Origin: Marinobacter sp. ANT_B65
GTDB lineage: Bacteria > Pseudomonadota > Gammaproteobacteria > Pseudomonadales > Oleiphilaceae
Length of the DNA: 64,000 nt
Direction: 5' to 3'
NCBI RefSeq assembly: GCF_002407605.1
Contig: NZ_NXGV01000001.1
Coordinates: 1,176,895 to 1,240,894 of the forward strand
Part shown: positions 55,208 through 64,000 of the stretch, piece after piece
Layout: the number at the start of each line of letters is the position of its first letter
Position numbering within the stretch: position 1 is the stretch's first letter
The notes under the pieces: generated by a model
What the model saw: the letters and a program-made list of their open reading frames with translations, nothing else
What the model was told of the DNA's origin: nothing
Databases searched by the model: none
Translations under genes and position numbers: made by a program

Positions 55208-55903
55208 TCAGTGGCTGTGACCGATTACAGCAGTGATCGGCAGAGTCCATAGCCCGAAAAGTATCAACAGGACGCCCGTTAGTTTACGGAACATCTGATT
55301 GTTTTTCATTCCATTGATCCAGCTTGCTGCGTAACCGGTCGCAAGCATGGATGGCAAGGTACCAAGCCCGAAAAAAACCATGGTGAGCGCGGCCGAGCCA
55401 ATGGTTGGCTGCAGAGCTGCCCACCCAAGGGTGCTGTATACGAGCCCACAGGGTAGCCAGCCCCACAGAGCCCCTAGTGCCAGCGCCTGCCCTGCGTGAT
55501 TGACGGGCAGGAGCCGGCGGGTAAGCGGTGACAGTTTTGTCCATAGCGGCGCTCCGATACGCTCCACGTAGCGGATTCCCTGCCACCACTGCCCCATGGA
55601 TAACCCCATGAAAATCAGTAATAAGCCGGCTATAGAGCGCAGAACAACGCCGAGTCCGGCCCATTGATTTGCCGCAGAAGTACTCAATATTGCCACTAAT
55701 GTTGCTATCAATGCATAACTTGCTATCCGCCCTGAATTGAAGGCGATCAGAAGCAGCGACTGGCGCAGCCGGAATCCCTTTCCGACGCGTAAGGCCATGG
55801 AGAGAGAGGCACTTATACCGCCGCACATGCCTAAACAGTGGGTGCTGCCAAGAAGACCTATAAGAAATGCACTGGGGTAGCTGAGATAGAGTTCCGGATT
55901 CAT
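55208..55903 (-). CDS. SafE/TauE-like membrane protein of the cco locus
   Basis: 231 aa, about six membrane helices. The motif GLLGSTHCLGMCGGISASL and the later LPCGLVYSTLGWAA are typical of the sulfite-exporter-TauE/SafE-like protein encoded just after ccoS in many proteobacteria. The paired His/Cys may bind copper, so a role in copper handling for cbb3 oxidase is plausible but inferred. It starts inside the ccoS stop codon (4-nt overlap). It is the last gene of the operon. Confidence 0.85.
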   Translation of the reverse strand: MNPELYLSYPSAFLIGLLGSTHCLGMCGGISASLSMALRVGKGFRLRQSLLLIAFNSGRIASYALIATLVAILSTSAANQWAGLGVVLRSIAGLLLIFMGLSMGQWWQGIRYVERIGAPLWTKLSPLTRRLLPVNHAGQALALGALWGWLPCGLVYSTLGWAALQPTIGSAALTMVFFGLGTLPSMLATGYAASWINGMKNNQMFRKLTGVLLILFGLWTLPITAVIGHSH

Positions 55904-56154
55904 GGGTGGTCGGGTTTGCCCTCGGAGTTGTTCCCGGGGCTGGAATTCTGCTCAGGGGTCGGGTTCTTTGCCTGCAGCGGTTTGTCCGTGCGTGCTTCTT
56001 CCGGAATCATGTCTTTGTCGTCATCATACAAAATGCGGTGTGCTGGGCCTTCAAGGTCGTCATATTGGCCATTTTTAACTGCCCAGGAAAACAGGAAAAT
56101 ACCCATCACCACCAGGATCAGCATCACCGGTACCAGAATCATTACGATTTCCAC
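55900..56154 (-). CDS. ccoS: cbb3 oxidase maturation protein CcoS
   Basis: 84 aa with one N-terminal membrane helix (IVMILVPVMLILVVMGIFLFSWAVK) followed by GQYDDLEGPAHRILYDDD, the signature of CcoS. It is needed for cofactor insertion in cbb3 oxidase. The C-terminal tail is longer than usual and Pro/Asn-rich. It lies 16 bp after ccoI. Confidence 0.92.
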   Translation of the reverse strand: MEIVMILVPVMLILVVMGIFLFSWAVKNGQYDDLEGPAHRILYDDDKDMIPEEARTDKPLQAKNPTPEQNSSPGNNSEGKPDHP

Positions 56155-56170
56155 GGATTAAACCTCATAG

Positions 56171-58591
56171 TCAGAGCTTGGTATTTACGGTGCGGGTTTC
56201 GGTTCCAAGACGCAAGGCGTTGAGCACAACTATCAACGAACTGAGTGACATACCAATTGCAGCGAGCCAGGGTGGCACCAGGCCGGCAGCGGCAAGGGGA
56301 AGGGCGCACAGGTTATATACAAGCGCCCATGCCATATTCTGGCGAATGATTTTTCGGGTTCGGCGACTGGTATTGAGAGCTTCAACTAACTGCATCAGCT
56401 GACCGTTGAGCAGAACTGCATCCGCCTTGAGCTGAGTCAGGTCAGCTGCCGAGCCCATAGCCACAGAAATGCCGGCACCAGCCATAGATGGGAGGTCATT
56501 CAGGCCGTCACCGACCATCATTACCTGATGCCCCTCCGATCGGAGCCTGTTCAGTACATCCAGTTTGTCCTCTGGCGAAGCCTGCCCAATGGCCTCATCA
56601 ATGCCCAGAATGTCTGCAATCTGACGGACATGGCCGGACCTGTCGCCGCTTAACAGCAGTGTACGAATACCTGCGGCCTGCAACGCTTTTACTGCTTCTG
56701 CAGCATCGTCCCTGGGCTGGTCATCAAGCTGGAAGCAGGCCAGCCATTCGTCTTCTGATGCCAGCCAGATCTCCATTCCTGAATGAGATTCCGATTCAGG
56801 TTCCGGCGCAGAAATGTGTCCGGCAACAAAGGCTTTGTGACCAATAAAAAATGCCTGGTCGCCAGATTTTCCGGAAAGTCCTCCGCCCATATGGTTGTTC
56901 ACATGGTCAATAGCGGCCGCTGGGTGATTATGGAATACGCGGGCTATGGGATGTTCTGAATGTCGCTCCAGGCCCGCAGCCAGTCGCAGGCAGGTGTCTT
57001 TATCTTTACTGCCGACAATCCGGGTATCAATCAGACTCAGCTCCCCGCGGGTCAGAGTGCCGGTTTTATCGAAGACCACGGTATCGATGGAGTTCATCGA
57101 CTCCAGCGCATGGCCGCGGGTCGGGAGAAAGCCGAGTCGTCGCAGCTTGACCGTGGCCGAGGTGATCGCCGTGGGTGTCGCAAGCGACAGGGCACAAGGG
57201 CAGGTTACAACAAGAACCGAGAGGGTAATATCGAAAGCATTGTCTGCGCCGGCCAGCCACCAGCCGATCCAGACTACAGGTGCAAGAATGAGTACGCGCC
57301 CTACGAACTTGCCGGCAATACGGTCTGCCATACGGGCAACTGGTGGTTTTTCCGACTGCACCCGGTCCAGTATCCGAAGAATCCCGGAAAGCCGGGTCTG
57401 TGCACCGGATTTTTCCACCCGTACATCTAAAGGGTTTTCTCCGTTGACGCTTCCGGCATGGACGGTATCTCCGGGTAAACGGGTTTCAGGAAGGTACTCG
57501 CCAGTAAGTGCGGATTCGTTGAGAGTGGACTGGCCACGCAAAATTACCCCATCGACGGGCAGGGTTTCACCGGGCCTGATCCGGACGACGTCACCGGGTT
57601 TAATCTGATGGGCGGGAACAATTTCCGTGTTTTCTCCATCCACCCGGGTTGCTACTGTAGGATGAAAACCCGCCAGTGCGTTGCCCGTAAGCCCTGCGCG
57701 GTACCTGGCCTGAACTTCAATGTAGCGACCCAGCAACAGAAAGAATGTGAACATACAAACAGATTCAAAATATACTTCTTCGCCGCCCATAACGGTTACC
57801 CAGGCGCTGGCCAGATACGCAAGGCCAATAGCGATGGCAACCGGAACATCCATTGTCAGGTGGCGGGTTTTTATATCGCGCAGCGCATTGCGGAAAAAAG
57901 GCCCTGCGCTGTAAAGCACAACCGGCGTTGCAACCAGTAAGCTGAACCAGCGGAAAAAGCTCACAAATTCATGTGACAGGTTGCTGACCAGTTCAAAATA
58001 AAGTGGAAACGCCAGCATCATGCTCTGGAAGGTGCCTATGCCCGCTACGGCCAGGCGGATCAACATGGAGCGGTGCTCCGCTTTCAGCTGATCTTCTACA
58101 GCATCTGACTGATAGGGGCGGGCGGTGTAGCCGAGTTCATGAATTGCGATCAGCAAATCGCTCAGCAACGCCTTGTCCTGTGCCCAGACGAGCCGGGCCC
58201 GCTGGGTTGTGTGATTTACGGAGAAGGAAAGTACGCCTGGTTGCTTCTTCATGTGGTTTTCCAGCAACCAGATGCAGGCAGCGCAGGTAATGCCGCCAAT
58301 CAGAAGCTGAGCTTCCTGCCCACCTTTAACCGGTGAGACAAAGGCCTGCTGGACCAGAGGGTGATCCAGCTCTCTGATCCTGTCCAGCTCGGATTTGTTT
58401 AGCTGGCGGGGTGTGACTGCGGTTTCCGTCCGGAGTTGGTAGAAGCCAGTCAAACCTTCGTTGTGAATGGTTTCACAAACAGCCTTGCAGCCTTGGCAAC
58501 AGAAAAAACGGCTTTGCCCATCAAGCTCAAGCGTAATGGGCGGCTCACCATCAGCTGGTTCGCCGCAGTGGTAGCAATCCTGGGGGGTCAC
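56171..58591 (-). CDS. ccoI: copper-exporting P1B-type ATPase CcoI
   Basis: 806 aa. It supplies copper for CcoN. An N-terminal Cys-rich segment (CYHCGEP and FCCQGCKAVC) precedes one HMA domain with CAAC at 103-106. The membrane CPC motif is at 464-466 (TCPCALSLATP). The phosphorylated Asp508 is in DKTGTL, and the hinge VGDGLNDLPSMAGAG follows. It overlaps the ccoH stop by 4 nt (ATGA). The order G-H-I-S is the standard maturation operon. Confidence 0.96.
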   Translation of the reverse strand: MTPQDCYHCGEPADGEPPITLELDGQSRFFCCQGCKAVCETIHNEGLTGFYQLRTETAVTPRQLNKSELDRIRELDHPLVQQAFVSPVKGGQEAQLLIGGITCAACIWLLENHMKKQPGVLSFSVNHTTQRARLVWAQDKALLSDLLIAIHELGYTARPYQSDAVEDQLKAEHRSMLIRLAVAGIGTFQSMMLAFPLYFELVSNLSHEFVSFFRWFSLLVATPVVLYSAGPFFRNALRDIKTRHLTMDVPVAIAIGLAYLASAWVTVMGGEEVYFESVCMFTFFLLLGRYIEVQARYRAGLTGNALAGFHPTVATRVDGENTEIVPAHQIKPGDVVRIRPGETLPVDGVILRGQSTLNESALTGEYLPETRLPGDTVHAGSVNGENPLDVRVEKSGAQTRLSGILRILDRVQSEKPPVARMADRIAGKFVGRVLILAPVVWIGWWLAGADNAFDITLSVLVVTCPCALSLATPTAITSATVKLRRLGFLPTRGHALESMNSIDTVVFDKTGTLTRGELSLIDTRIVGSKDKDTCLRLAAGLERHSEHPIARVFHNHPAAAIDHVNNHMGGGLSGKSGDQAFFIGHKAFVAGHISAPEPESESHSGMEIWLASEDEWLACFQLDDQPRDDAAEAVKALQAAGIRTLLLSGDRSGHVRQIADILGIDEAIGQASPEDKLDVLNRLRSEGHQVMMVGDGLNDLPSMAGAGISVAMGSAADLTQLKADAVLLNGQLMQLVEALNTSRRTRKIIRQNMAWALVYNLCALPLAAAGLVPPWLAAIGMSLSSLIVVLNALRLGTETRTVNTKL

Positions 58592-59103
58592 CCTTTTGCG
58601 GCGCCTTTCGGGGTCATGTGGAGATTGCCATCGAGTGGTAACCAGACCTCACCTTTGAGACGCCAATGGTTCTCTGGGCCTCGAAGCTCATAATACCAGC
58701 GACCGTCGATGTCCTGCAGCATGGTTCCGGAATAATGCCCATTGCCATCACTCCGGAACTGGATTGTACGATCGTTCTGGGCCAGTGTCGGGTGAAAGAG
58801 GGTGAGTACCAGATAGGGGGAATCCAAGGGTCCCTGCTCGGCGTTAACTTTCAACAAAATGCTGCGATCCTCGAATACCATGTCGGCAGTCAGGCCCATC
58901 TTTTTTGCGGCCTCATCGCGGGCTATTTCAAGGTTGATACCCCTGCCTTCTTTTGAATAGTCATCAGTAACCATTGTATCTTTCATGTTCGATGCTACCA
59001 CCAGCATGCACATGCTGAAGGTGATTGCAGATAGCGGGGCGATGGTCAGGAACCAGAACCAGGGCTGCCGGTACCAGGGCGCTACGGGTACTTCGTTATT
59101 CAT
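58588..59103 (-). CDS. ccoH: FixH-family cbb3 oxidase assembly protein CcoH
   Basis: 171 aa with one membrane helix (WFLTIAPLSAITFSMCMLVVAS) and a periplasmic FixH domain (DDYSKEGRGINLEIARDEAA, RWYYELRGPENHWRLKGEVWLP). It stabilises the oxidase during assembly. It sits between ccoG and ccoI; its end overlaps the ccoI start. Confidence 0.93.
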   Translation of the reverse strand: MNNEVPVAPWYRQPWFWFLTIAPLSAITFSMCMLVVASNMKDTMVTDDYSKEGRGINLEIARDEAAKKMGLTADMVFEDRSILLKVNAEQGPLDSPYLVLTLFHPTLAQNDRTIQFRSDGNGHYSGTMLQDIDGRWYYELRGPENHWRLKGEVWLPLDGNLHMTPKGAAKG

Positions 59104-59153
59104 ATTGCTCAGTCTCGTCTAATACAGGTTGCTCACAGTGGCCCGCTAAGGCC

Positions 59154-60584
59154 TTACTGTGTTGGACCGACAAATCGGCTTTCAGTTTCCAGCTTGAGTG
59201 AAGCGTCCGTTTCAGACTGTGCGTGGAATATTATTTCGTTGTTTGATTGTGGTATGGATTCAGGTGGAACATCCACAACGGTAGGCAGGGACCGGTTTTC
59301 ACCGCTGTCTACAGTTACCTGGGTCTGGGTCAGAATGCGTAAGCCATCCAGCCCTGTTACGGATAGCGTAAAGGTTTGGGGAACTTCCGACATGTTGGCT
59401 ATTTTCAGGGTGTAAGAGTTCTCAATGCGTCCTTCACCATTAAAGCTGAAAAGTGTGCCACGATCTCTCAGTGCATCCATCTGGGCAGGCACCCGGGTTG
59501 CAATTACGAACACGATGGCAATGATCATTGCTGTTAAAACTGCGCCGTAACCAAATGTACGAGGCCGCAGCAATTTCGATTGTTTGCCTTCAAGCTCATT
59601 TTCAGTGGTGTAGCGGATCAGGCCCCGAGGGTAGTTCATTTTGTCCATGACTTCATCACATGCGTCGATGCAAAGCGCACACCCGATGCACTCATACTGA
59701 AGGCCGTCACGGATATCAATACCGGTAGGGCATACGTGCACGCACTGCCCACAATCAATACAGTCGCCAAGGCCAACTTCTTCCGGTTTCACGTCTTTTT
59801 TGCGGCCACCGCGAGGCTCCCCGCGGTTGGGGTCGTAGGAAACAACCCGGGTATTCGGGTCAAACATGACCGACTGAAAGCGAGCATACGGGCACATATA
59901 CAAGCACACCTGCTCACGCATCCAGCCAGCGTTCAGATAAGTAGCTATGGTGAAAAACGCAACCCAGAAATAAGCCCAGCCATTGGCCTGAAAGGTGAAG
60001 ATGTCAACAATCAGTTCACGAATCGGATAGAAATAGCCGACAAATGTAAGCCCGGTCATCAGGGCGATAAGCAGCCAGAGTGTATGTTTCAGAGCTTTCT
60101 TGACTACTTTTTCCTTTGAGTTTGGAGCCTTGTCGAGCTTCATTCGCTTGTTGCGGCTCCCCTCAATGCGCTCTTCAATCCACATAAAGATGAACGTCCA
60201 TACTGTCTGAGGACAGGTATAACCGCACCAGACACGGCCAAACAGTGTGGTGATGAAGAAAAGGCCGAAAGCGCAGATGATCAGCATGCCTGAAAGCAGG
60301 AAAAAGTCTTTTGGATAAAAAGTGATGCCGTAGAGATGGAATTCCCTTGCTGGCAGGTCAAAGTGGATCAGAGGGCTTCCATCCAGGGTGAGCCACACGA
60401 ACAGAAAGTACATGCTCATAAGCAACAGCAAGCTGACCGTTCGGATACGCTGGAAGAGGCCTTTCACTTCCTTGACGTAGATTTTCTTACGACTTGCGTA
60501 GAGTTCGACGGTTTCTGCTTTCTTTTTTTTGCCTGAGGGTTCTGAAGAGGGATCGATCTGTTTGACCGGAATTTCATTGCTCAT
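59154..60584 (-). CDS. ccoG: cbb3 oxidase accessory protein CcoG (RdxA/FixG family)
   Basis: 476 aa, an inner-membrane ferredoxin-like protein implicated in copper reduction for cbb3 assembly. There are about four to five helices. WCGYTCPQTVWTFIF is at 119-133, and two [4Fe-4S] motifs are Cys275-278-281-285 and Cys299-302-305-309. A C-terminal immunoglobulin-like FixG domain lies outside the membrane. It is separated from ccoP by a 135-bp gap, so a separate promoter is possible. Confidence 0.96.
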   Translation of the reverse strand: MSNEIPVKQIDPSSEPSGKKKKAETVELYASRKKIYVKEVKGLFQRIRTVSLLLLMSMYFLFVWLTLDGSPLIHFDLPAREFHLYGITFYPKDFFLLSGMLIICAFGLFFITTLFGRVWCGYTCPQTVWTFIFMWIEERIEGSRNKRMKLDKAPNSKEKVVKKALKHTLWLLIALMTGLTFVGYFYPIRELIVDIFTFQANGWAYFWVAFFTIATYLNAGWMREQVCLYMCPYARFQSVMFDPNTRVVSYDPNRGEPRGGRKKDVKPEEVGLGDCIDCGQCVHVCPTGIDIRDGLQYECIGCALCIDACDEVMDKMNYPRGLIRYTTENELEGKQSKLLRPRTFGYGAVLTAMIIAIVFVIATRVPAQMDALRDRGTLFSFNGEGRIENSYTLKIANMSEVPQTFTLSVTGLDGLRILTQTQVTVDSGENRSLPTVVDVPPESIPQSNNEIIFHAQSETDASLKLETESRFVGPTQ

Positions 60585-60719
60585 GGATATCTCCAGATGG
60601 AGTAGTAATGCTGGTGCGGTGCCTTTTCAGGCTTATGCTGATCTTCTCAAGCCTGTGTCCGCACGCAGACACAGGGTTGAACAGACCATGCCGGGCTTTG
60701 AAGAAGCCCGGCTGGAAAG

Positions 60720-61610
60720 TCAGTTAGACAAGCTGTAAACGTATGCAGCCAGAATCTGGATCTGATCGTCTGACAGGCGACCACCCTGAGCTGGCATTTC
60801 GTTCTGGCGACCGTGCAGTACGGTCTCCTTGATCCACTCATAGTTGGAACCATACAGCCATACGTTGTCTGTAAGGTTCGGCGCGCCGAGGGCCGGATTG
60901 CCTTTGCCTTCAGGGCCGTGGCAGGCAACGCAGGCCTGAGCAAAGACGCCCTGGCCGGCAGTGGCTGCAGCAGCATCGATTTCACGACCACTGAAGCTCA
61001 GAACGTAATTCACCACCTGGTCAACCTGTTCATTGGTCATATTAGGCATTACACCTTTTGCAGGCATATTGCCCATACGACCGTTATGCAGGGTTTGCAG
61101 GATAAGTTCCGGTGTACCACCCCACAGCCAGTCATCATCGGTCAGGTTAGGGAAGCCTACCTGGCCGCGAGCTGCGGAACCGTGACACACAGAACAGTTG
61201 TTGGCGAACAGGCGCTGACCAATCTTCAGCGCGTCTTCATCCTTTGCCAGCTCTGGTACCGGGGTCTGACCATACTGGGCATAGATTGGACCGTATTGCT
61301 CGTCAGCTGCGGCGACTTCCGCCTCCCACTGATTGGCGGATGTCCAGCCAAGAAGCCCTTTGTAGTTACCAAGGCCAGGATACAGAGCCAGATAACCCAG
61401 AGCGAAAATGCATGTAGCGACAAACAAGTAGAACCACCATTTTGGCAGCGGGTTGTCGTACTCTTCGATGCCATCGAAGGAATGGCCCATGGTGCGGTCA
61501 GTTTCCACATCAGTTGTCTGGCTCTTACGTGTTGCGAAGAGTAGCCAGGCACAACCAAAAACGGTACCGAGCACGATCACAGTGACCCAGATGCTCCAGA
61601 AGGTACTCAT
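60720..61610 (-). CDS. ccoP: cbb3 cytochrome oxidase subunit III, dihaem CcoP
   Basis: 296 aa. Two N-terminal membrane helices (about 5-26 and 59-78) are followed by two class I cytochrome c domains with CSVCH at 139-143 and CVACH at 227-231. It passes electrons from cytochrome c towards CcoO and CcoN. The start overlaps the ccoQ stop by 4 nt. Confidence 0.97.
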   Translation of the reverse strand: MSTFWSIWVTVIVLGTVFGCAWLLFATRKSQTTDVETDRTMGHSFDGIEEYDNPLPKWWFYLFVATCIFALGYLALYPGLGNYKGLLGWTSANQWEAEVAAADEQYGPIYAQYGQTPVPELAKDEDALKIGQRLFANNCSVCHGSAARGQVGFPNLTDDDWLWGGTPELILQTLHNGRMGNMPAKGVMPNMTNEQVDQVVNYVLSFSGREIDAAAATAGQGVFAQACVACHGPEGKGNPALGAPNLTDNVWLYGSNYEWIKETVLHGRQNEMPAQGGRLSDDQIQILAAYVYSLSN

Positions 61611-61792
61611 TGTTTTTTCTCCGTTTTTTCCTGTTCAAGAGTACGCCGTTCCACCTCGTCATCATCGAACGGGAGGTGGGCTGCTTCTTCGTTTGCCTTT
61701 TTGCGGTGGGCGCTGAACGCCCACCAGATGATGCCTATAAAAACCGCCATCAGCACAAGGGTATGAATGCCGCGTAACTCGTTAATGTCCAT
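61607..61792 (-). CDS. ccoQ: cbb3 oxidase subunit CcoQ
   Basis: 61 aa from ATG 61792 (MDINELRGIHTLVLM). One membrane helix (LVLMAVFIGIIWWAFSAHRKK) is followed by an acidic tail, DDDEVERRTLEQE. It lies 4 bp after ccoO and overlaps ccoP. A longer frame into ccoO was rejected. Confidence 0.93.
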   Translation of the reverse strand: MDINELRGIHTLVLMAVFIGIIWWAFSAHRKKANEEAAHLPFDDDEVERRTLEQEKTEKKQ

Positions 61793-61796
61793 CAAA

Positions 61797-62405
61797 TCAC
61801 CGTTTGTCTGAAAGTACCGTGCCCAACTGCTGCAGGTACGCGACCAGGGCCTCGATTTCAAACTTGCCTTCCACTTCACCGGGTGCAGCAGCAATCTGTT
61901 CGTCTGTGTAAGGCACGCCCAGCGTCTGCAGGCCGTTCAACTTGGCCGCAGTGGCTTTGTGGTTTACTACATCTTCGAACAGCCACGGGAAAGCAGGCAT
62001 ATTGGACTCAGGAACCACACTGCGCGGGTTATACAGATGCTGACGTTGCCAAGCATCAGAATAACGACCGCCAACACGGGCCAGATCAGGCCCTGTGCGT
62101 TTGGAGCCCCACAGGAACGGGCGGTCGTAAACAAACTCACCCGCAACGGAGTAGTGGCCGTAACGCTCGGTTTCTGCGCGGAAGGGGCGGATCTGCTGAG
62201 TATGGCAGACGTGACAACCTTCACGGATATAGATGTCGCGGCCTTCCAGTTCCAGAGCCGACAGAGGCTCAAGACCTTCTATAGGCTCGTTGACTTGTTT
62301 CAGGAAGAACAGCGGCACTACTTCTGCGAGGAAACCGCCACTGATGGTCAGGATGATGAAAACGATCATCAAGCCTATATTTTTTTCTACGATTTCGTGT
62401 TTCAT
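61797..62405 (-). CDS. ccoO: cbb3 cytochrome oxidase subunit II, monohaem CcoO
   Basis: 202 aa. One N-terminal membrane helix ([20 protein letters not shown]) is followed by the periplasmic haem c domain with CHVCH at 64-68 ([14 protein letters not shown]). [20 protein letters not shown] and [14 protein letters not shown] are family hallmarks. It is encoded 14 bp after ccoN. Confidence 0.97.
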   Translation of the reverse strand: MKHEIVEKNIGLMIVFIILTISGGFLAEVVPLFFLKQVNEPIEGLEPLSALELEGRDIYIREGCHVCHTQQIRPFRAETERYGHYSVAGEFVYDRPFLWGSKRTGPDLARVGGRYSDAWQRQHLYNPRSVVPESNMPAFPWLFEDVVNHKATAAKLNGLQTLGVPYTDEQIAAAPGEVEGKFEIEALVAYLQQLGTVLSDKR

Positions 62406-62419
62406 CTGGTCTCTCTCCG

Positions 62420-63850
62420 TTACGCCGCCTGAATTGCTGCGTTGTCCTGCGCAACCGCTTCTTTTTGGCGCACGGTCATGTAAACGTTGTAGGCCATGAA
62501 CAGCATGCCGGACAGGAAGATGACGCCGCCAAGGAAGCGCACGAAATAACCCGGGTAGGATGCTTCAAGAGCTTCCACAAAGCTGTAGGTCAGGGTGCCG
62601 TCTTCGTTAACCGCACGCCACATCAAACCCTGCATAATGCCGTTGACCCACATGGCAACGATGTACAGAACGGTTCCGACAGTCGCCAGCCAGAAGTGCA
62701 CGTTAATCAGGCTTATGCTGTACATTTCCTTGAGACCCCAGACTTTGGGAATCACGTGGTAGATCGCACCGATACTGATCATGGCAACCCAGCCCAGAGC
62801 ACCGGAGTGTACGTGGCCGATGGTCCAGTCAGTGTTGTGAGAGAGTGCGTTCACCGTTTTGATAGACATCATAGGGCCTTCAAAAGTGGACATGCCGTAG
62901 AACGACAGGGAAACCACCAGGAAGCGCAGGATTGGGTCAGTGCGCAGTTTGTGCCATGCGCCGGACAGGGTCATCATACCGTTGATCATGCCGCCCCAGG
63001 AGGGAGCAAGGAGGATCAGGGACATAACCATGCTGGCAGTCTGGGCCCAGTCTGGCAGTGAAGAGTAGTGCAGGTGGTGGCCACCGGCCCATACGTAGGT
63101 AGCAATGAGCGCCCAGAAATGCACGATGGACAGACGGTAGGAATACACCGGCCGGCCGGCCTGCTTGGGAACAAAGTAGTACATCATGCCCAGGAAGCCA
63201 GCAGTCAGGAAGAAGCCTACTGCGTTATGGCCGTACCACCACTGGATCATCGCGTCGGTTACGCCGGCGTAAGCAGAGTAGGACTTGAAAGCACTGACTG
63301 GCAGCGCCAGGTTATTACCGATGTGAAGTACTGCGATGGTAATAATGAAAGCGCCATAGAACCAGTTGGCAACGTAGATGTGTGAGGTGCTGCGCTTGGT
63401 AATTGTTCCGAAAAACACCAGTGCGTAAACAACCCAGACTATGGTAATGGCAATATCAATTGGCCATTCCAGCTCAGCGTATTCTTTGGTGCTGGTCAAA
63501 CCCATTGGCAGGGTAATTGCCGCAGAAACGATGATTGCCGTCCAGCCCCAGAAGGTAAAGGCTGCAAGTTTGTCGGAAATCAGACGTGTCTGACAGGTGC
63601 GCTGAACCACGTAATATGACGTCGCGAACAGGGCACTGCCACCAAATCCAAAAATAACGGCGTTGGTATGCAGCGGTCGCAGGCGACCGAAATGAGTAAA
63701 CGGCAGATCGAGGTTGAGGGATGGCCAAACCAGTTGTGCTGCGATCAACACCCCTAGTGCCATGCCAACAATACCCCATACCACTGTCATGATGGCGAAC
63801 TGTCTCACCACCTTATAGTTATATGTCAGGTTCGGATTTTGTGTGCTCAT
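62420..63850 (-). CDS. ccoN: cbb3 cytochrome oxidase subunit I, catalytic CcoN
   Basis: 476 aa, 12 helices, holding haem b, haem b3 and CuB. It reduces oxygen with high affinity. Ligand regions are [59 protein letters not shown] and the late [15 protein letters not shown]. First in ccoNOQP. An Anr/FNR-like box lies 88-101 bp upstream. Confidence 0.97.
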   Translation of the reverse strand: MSTQNPNLTYNYKVVRQFAIMTVVWGIVGMALGVLIAAQLVWPSLNLDLPFTHFGRLRPLHTNAVIFGFGGSALFATSYYVVQRTCQTRLISDKLAAFTFWGWTAIIVSAAITLPMGLTSTKEYAELEWPIDIAITIVWVVYALVFFGTITKRSTSHIYVANWFYGAFIITIAVLHIGNNLALPVSAFKSYSAYAGVTDAMIQWWYGHNAVGFFLTAGFLGMMYYFVPKQAGRPVYSYRLSIVHFWALIATYVWAGGHHLHYSSLPDWAQTASMVMSLILLAPSWGGMINGMMTLSGAWHKLRTDPILRFLVVSLSFYGMSTFEGPMMSIKTVNALSHNTDWTIGHVHSGALGWVAMISIGAIYHVIPKVWGLKEMYSISLINVHFWLATVGTVLYIVAMWVNGIMQGLMWRAVNEDGTLTYSFVEALEASYPGYFVRFLGGVIFLSGMLFMAYNVYMTVRQKEAVAQDNAAIQAA

Positions 63851-63937
63851 AGCCTTACCAATGGGTTCAAAGTGGGGAAATATGCGGGCGCAAGTATGGA
63901 GAAACCATTAGCTGTTTGCAATGACCCGGATCAACTC

Positions 63938-63951
63938 CTGATATCTGTCAA
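63938..63951 (-). promoter_or_regulatory. Anr/FNR-type box upstream of ccoN
   Basis: On the minus strand it reads TTGAC-AGAT-ATCAG, one base off the TTGAY-N4-RTCAA consensus at the last position. It is 88-101 bp before the ccoN ATG. Oxygen control of cco operons by Anr/FNR is well known, which supports the call. Confidence 0.5.
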
Positions 63952-64000
63952 ATGCGCCCGAATCAACCGCATGGCGTCATTTCGTGACGTTTTGCAGGCT

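Noticed and set aside
1-64000. CRISPR arrays, insertion sequences, prophage or integrative elements
   Set aside because: No regularly spaced repeats, transposase, integrase or att-like duplications were seen; the tRNA genes are intact and not flanked by an integrase.

Overview
The window reads as a chromosomal segment of a marine gammaproteobacterium, most likely Marinobacter or a close relative. The reasons are the pseudomonad-type order tig-clpP-clpX-lon-hupB-ppiD, a HexR-controlled Entner-Doudoroff (ED) cluster, a class I phaC, a complete cco operon, and even base composition and coding style throughout. No insertion sequence, prophage, integrase or CRISPR array is visible. Coding density is high, and no gene-free stretch exceeds about 300 bases.

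Layout. 1-4228: the 3' part of cysS, malate synthase G (glcB) and folD. 4386-5007: a tRNA operon (Pro-TGG, Arg-TCT, His-GTG, Leu-TAG) with a strong promoter and terminator. 5249-13805: protein folding and turnover (tig, clpP, clpX, lon, hupB, ppiD), with terminators after several genes. 13885-22257: sugar catabolism by the ED pathway (hexR, zwf-pgl-eda, pyk, edd-glk), with shared operator-like motifs in the two divergent intergenic regions. 22268-27456: a UDG-superfamily gene with an Fe-S cysteine pattern, glpD, an orphan substrate-binding protein, an alkyltransferase and apbE.

27486-48341 is the unusual part. A minus-strand operon encodes a haem protein, a two-haem LamG lipoprotein and a Tat-exported DUF1501-like protein. 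Facing it is a long plus-strand array with mostly overlapping or near-touching genes: a hydrazine-synthase-alpha-like dihaem lipoprotein, two paralogous outer-membrane barrels, a TlpA thioredoxin, DUF4266, DUF3570, a periplasmic coiled-coil protein, three TPR proteins and a small secreted protein. It ends with an inner-membrane motor set: ExbB/TolQ/MotA-like, two ExbD-like proteins, and a proline-rich protein with an AgmX/PglI C-terminal domain. Everything is predicted to be inner-membrane, periplasmic or outer-membrane. The set resembles the envelope-spanning Agl-Glt machine of Myxococcus, here joined to a redox module. I infer a proton-motive-force-driven trans-envelope complex of unknown output; this is the best candidate for an undescribed system.

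48394-55158 is mixed housekeeping: phaC, a DksA-like zinc-finger gene, a DASS transporter, a polysaccharide deacetylase, a DnaJ-related protein and ttcA. 55208-63850 is the cbb3 cytochrome oxidase locus on the minus strand (ccoNOQP, ccoGHIS and a SafE-like gene), with an Anr/FNR-type box upstream of ccoN.
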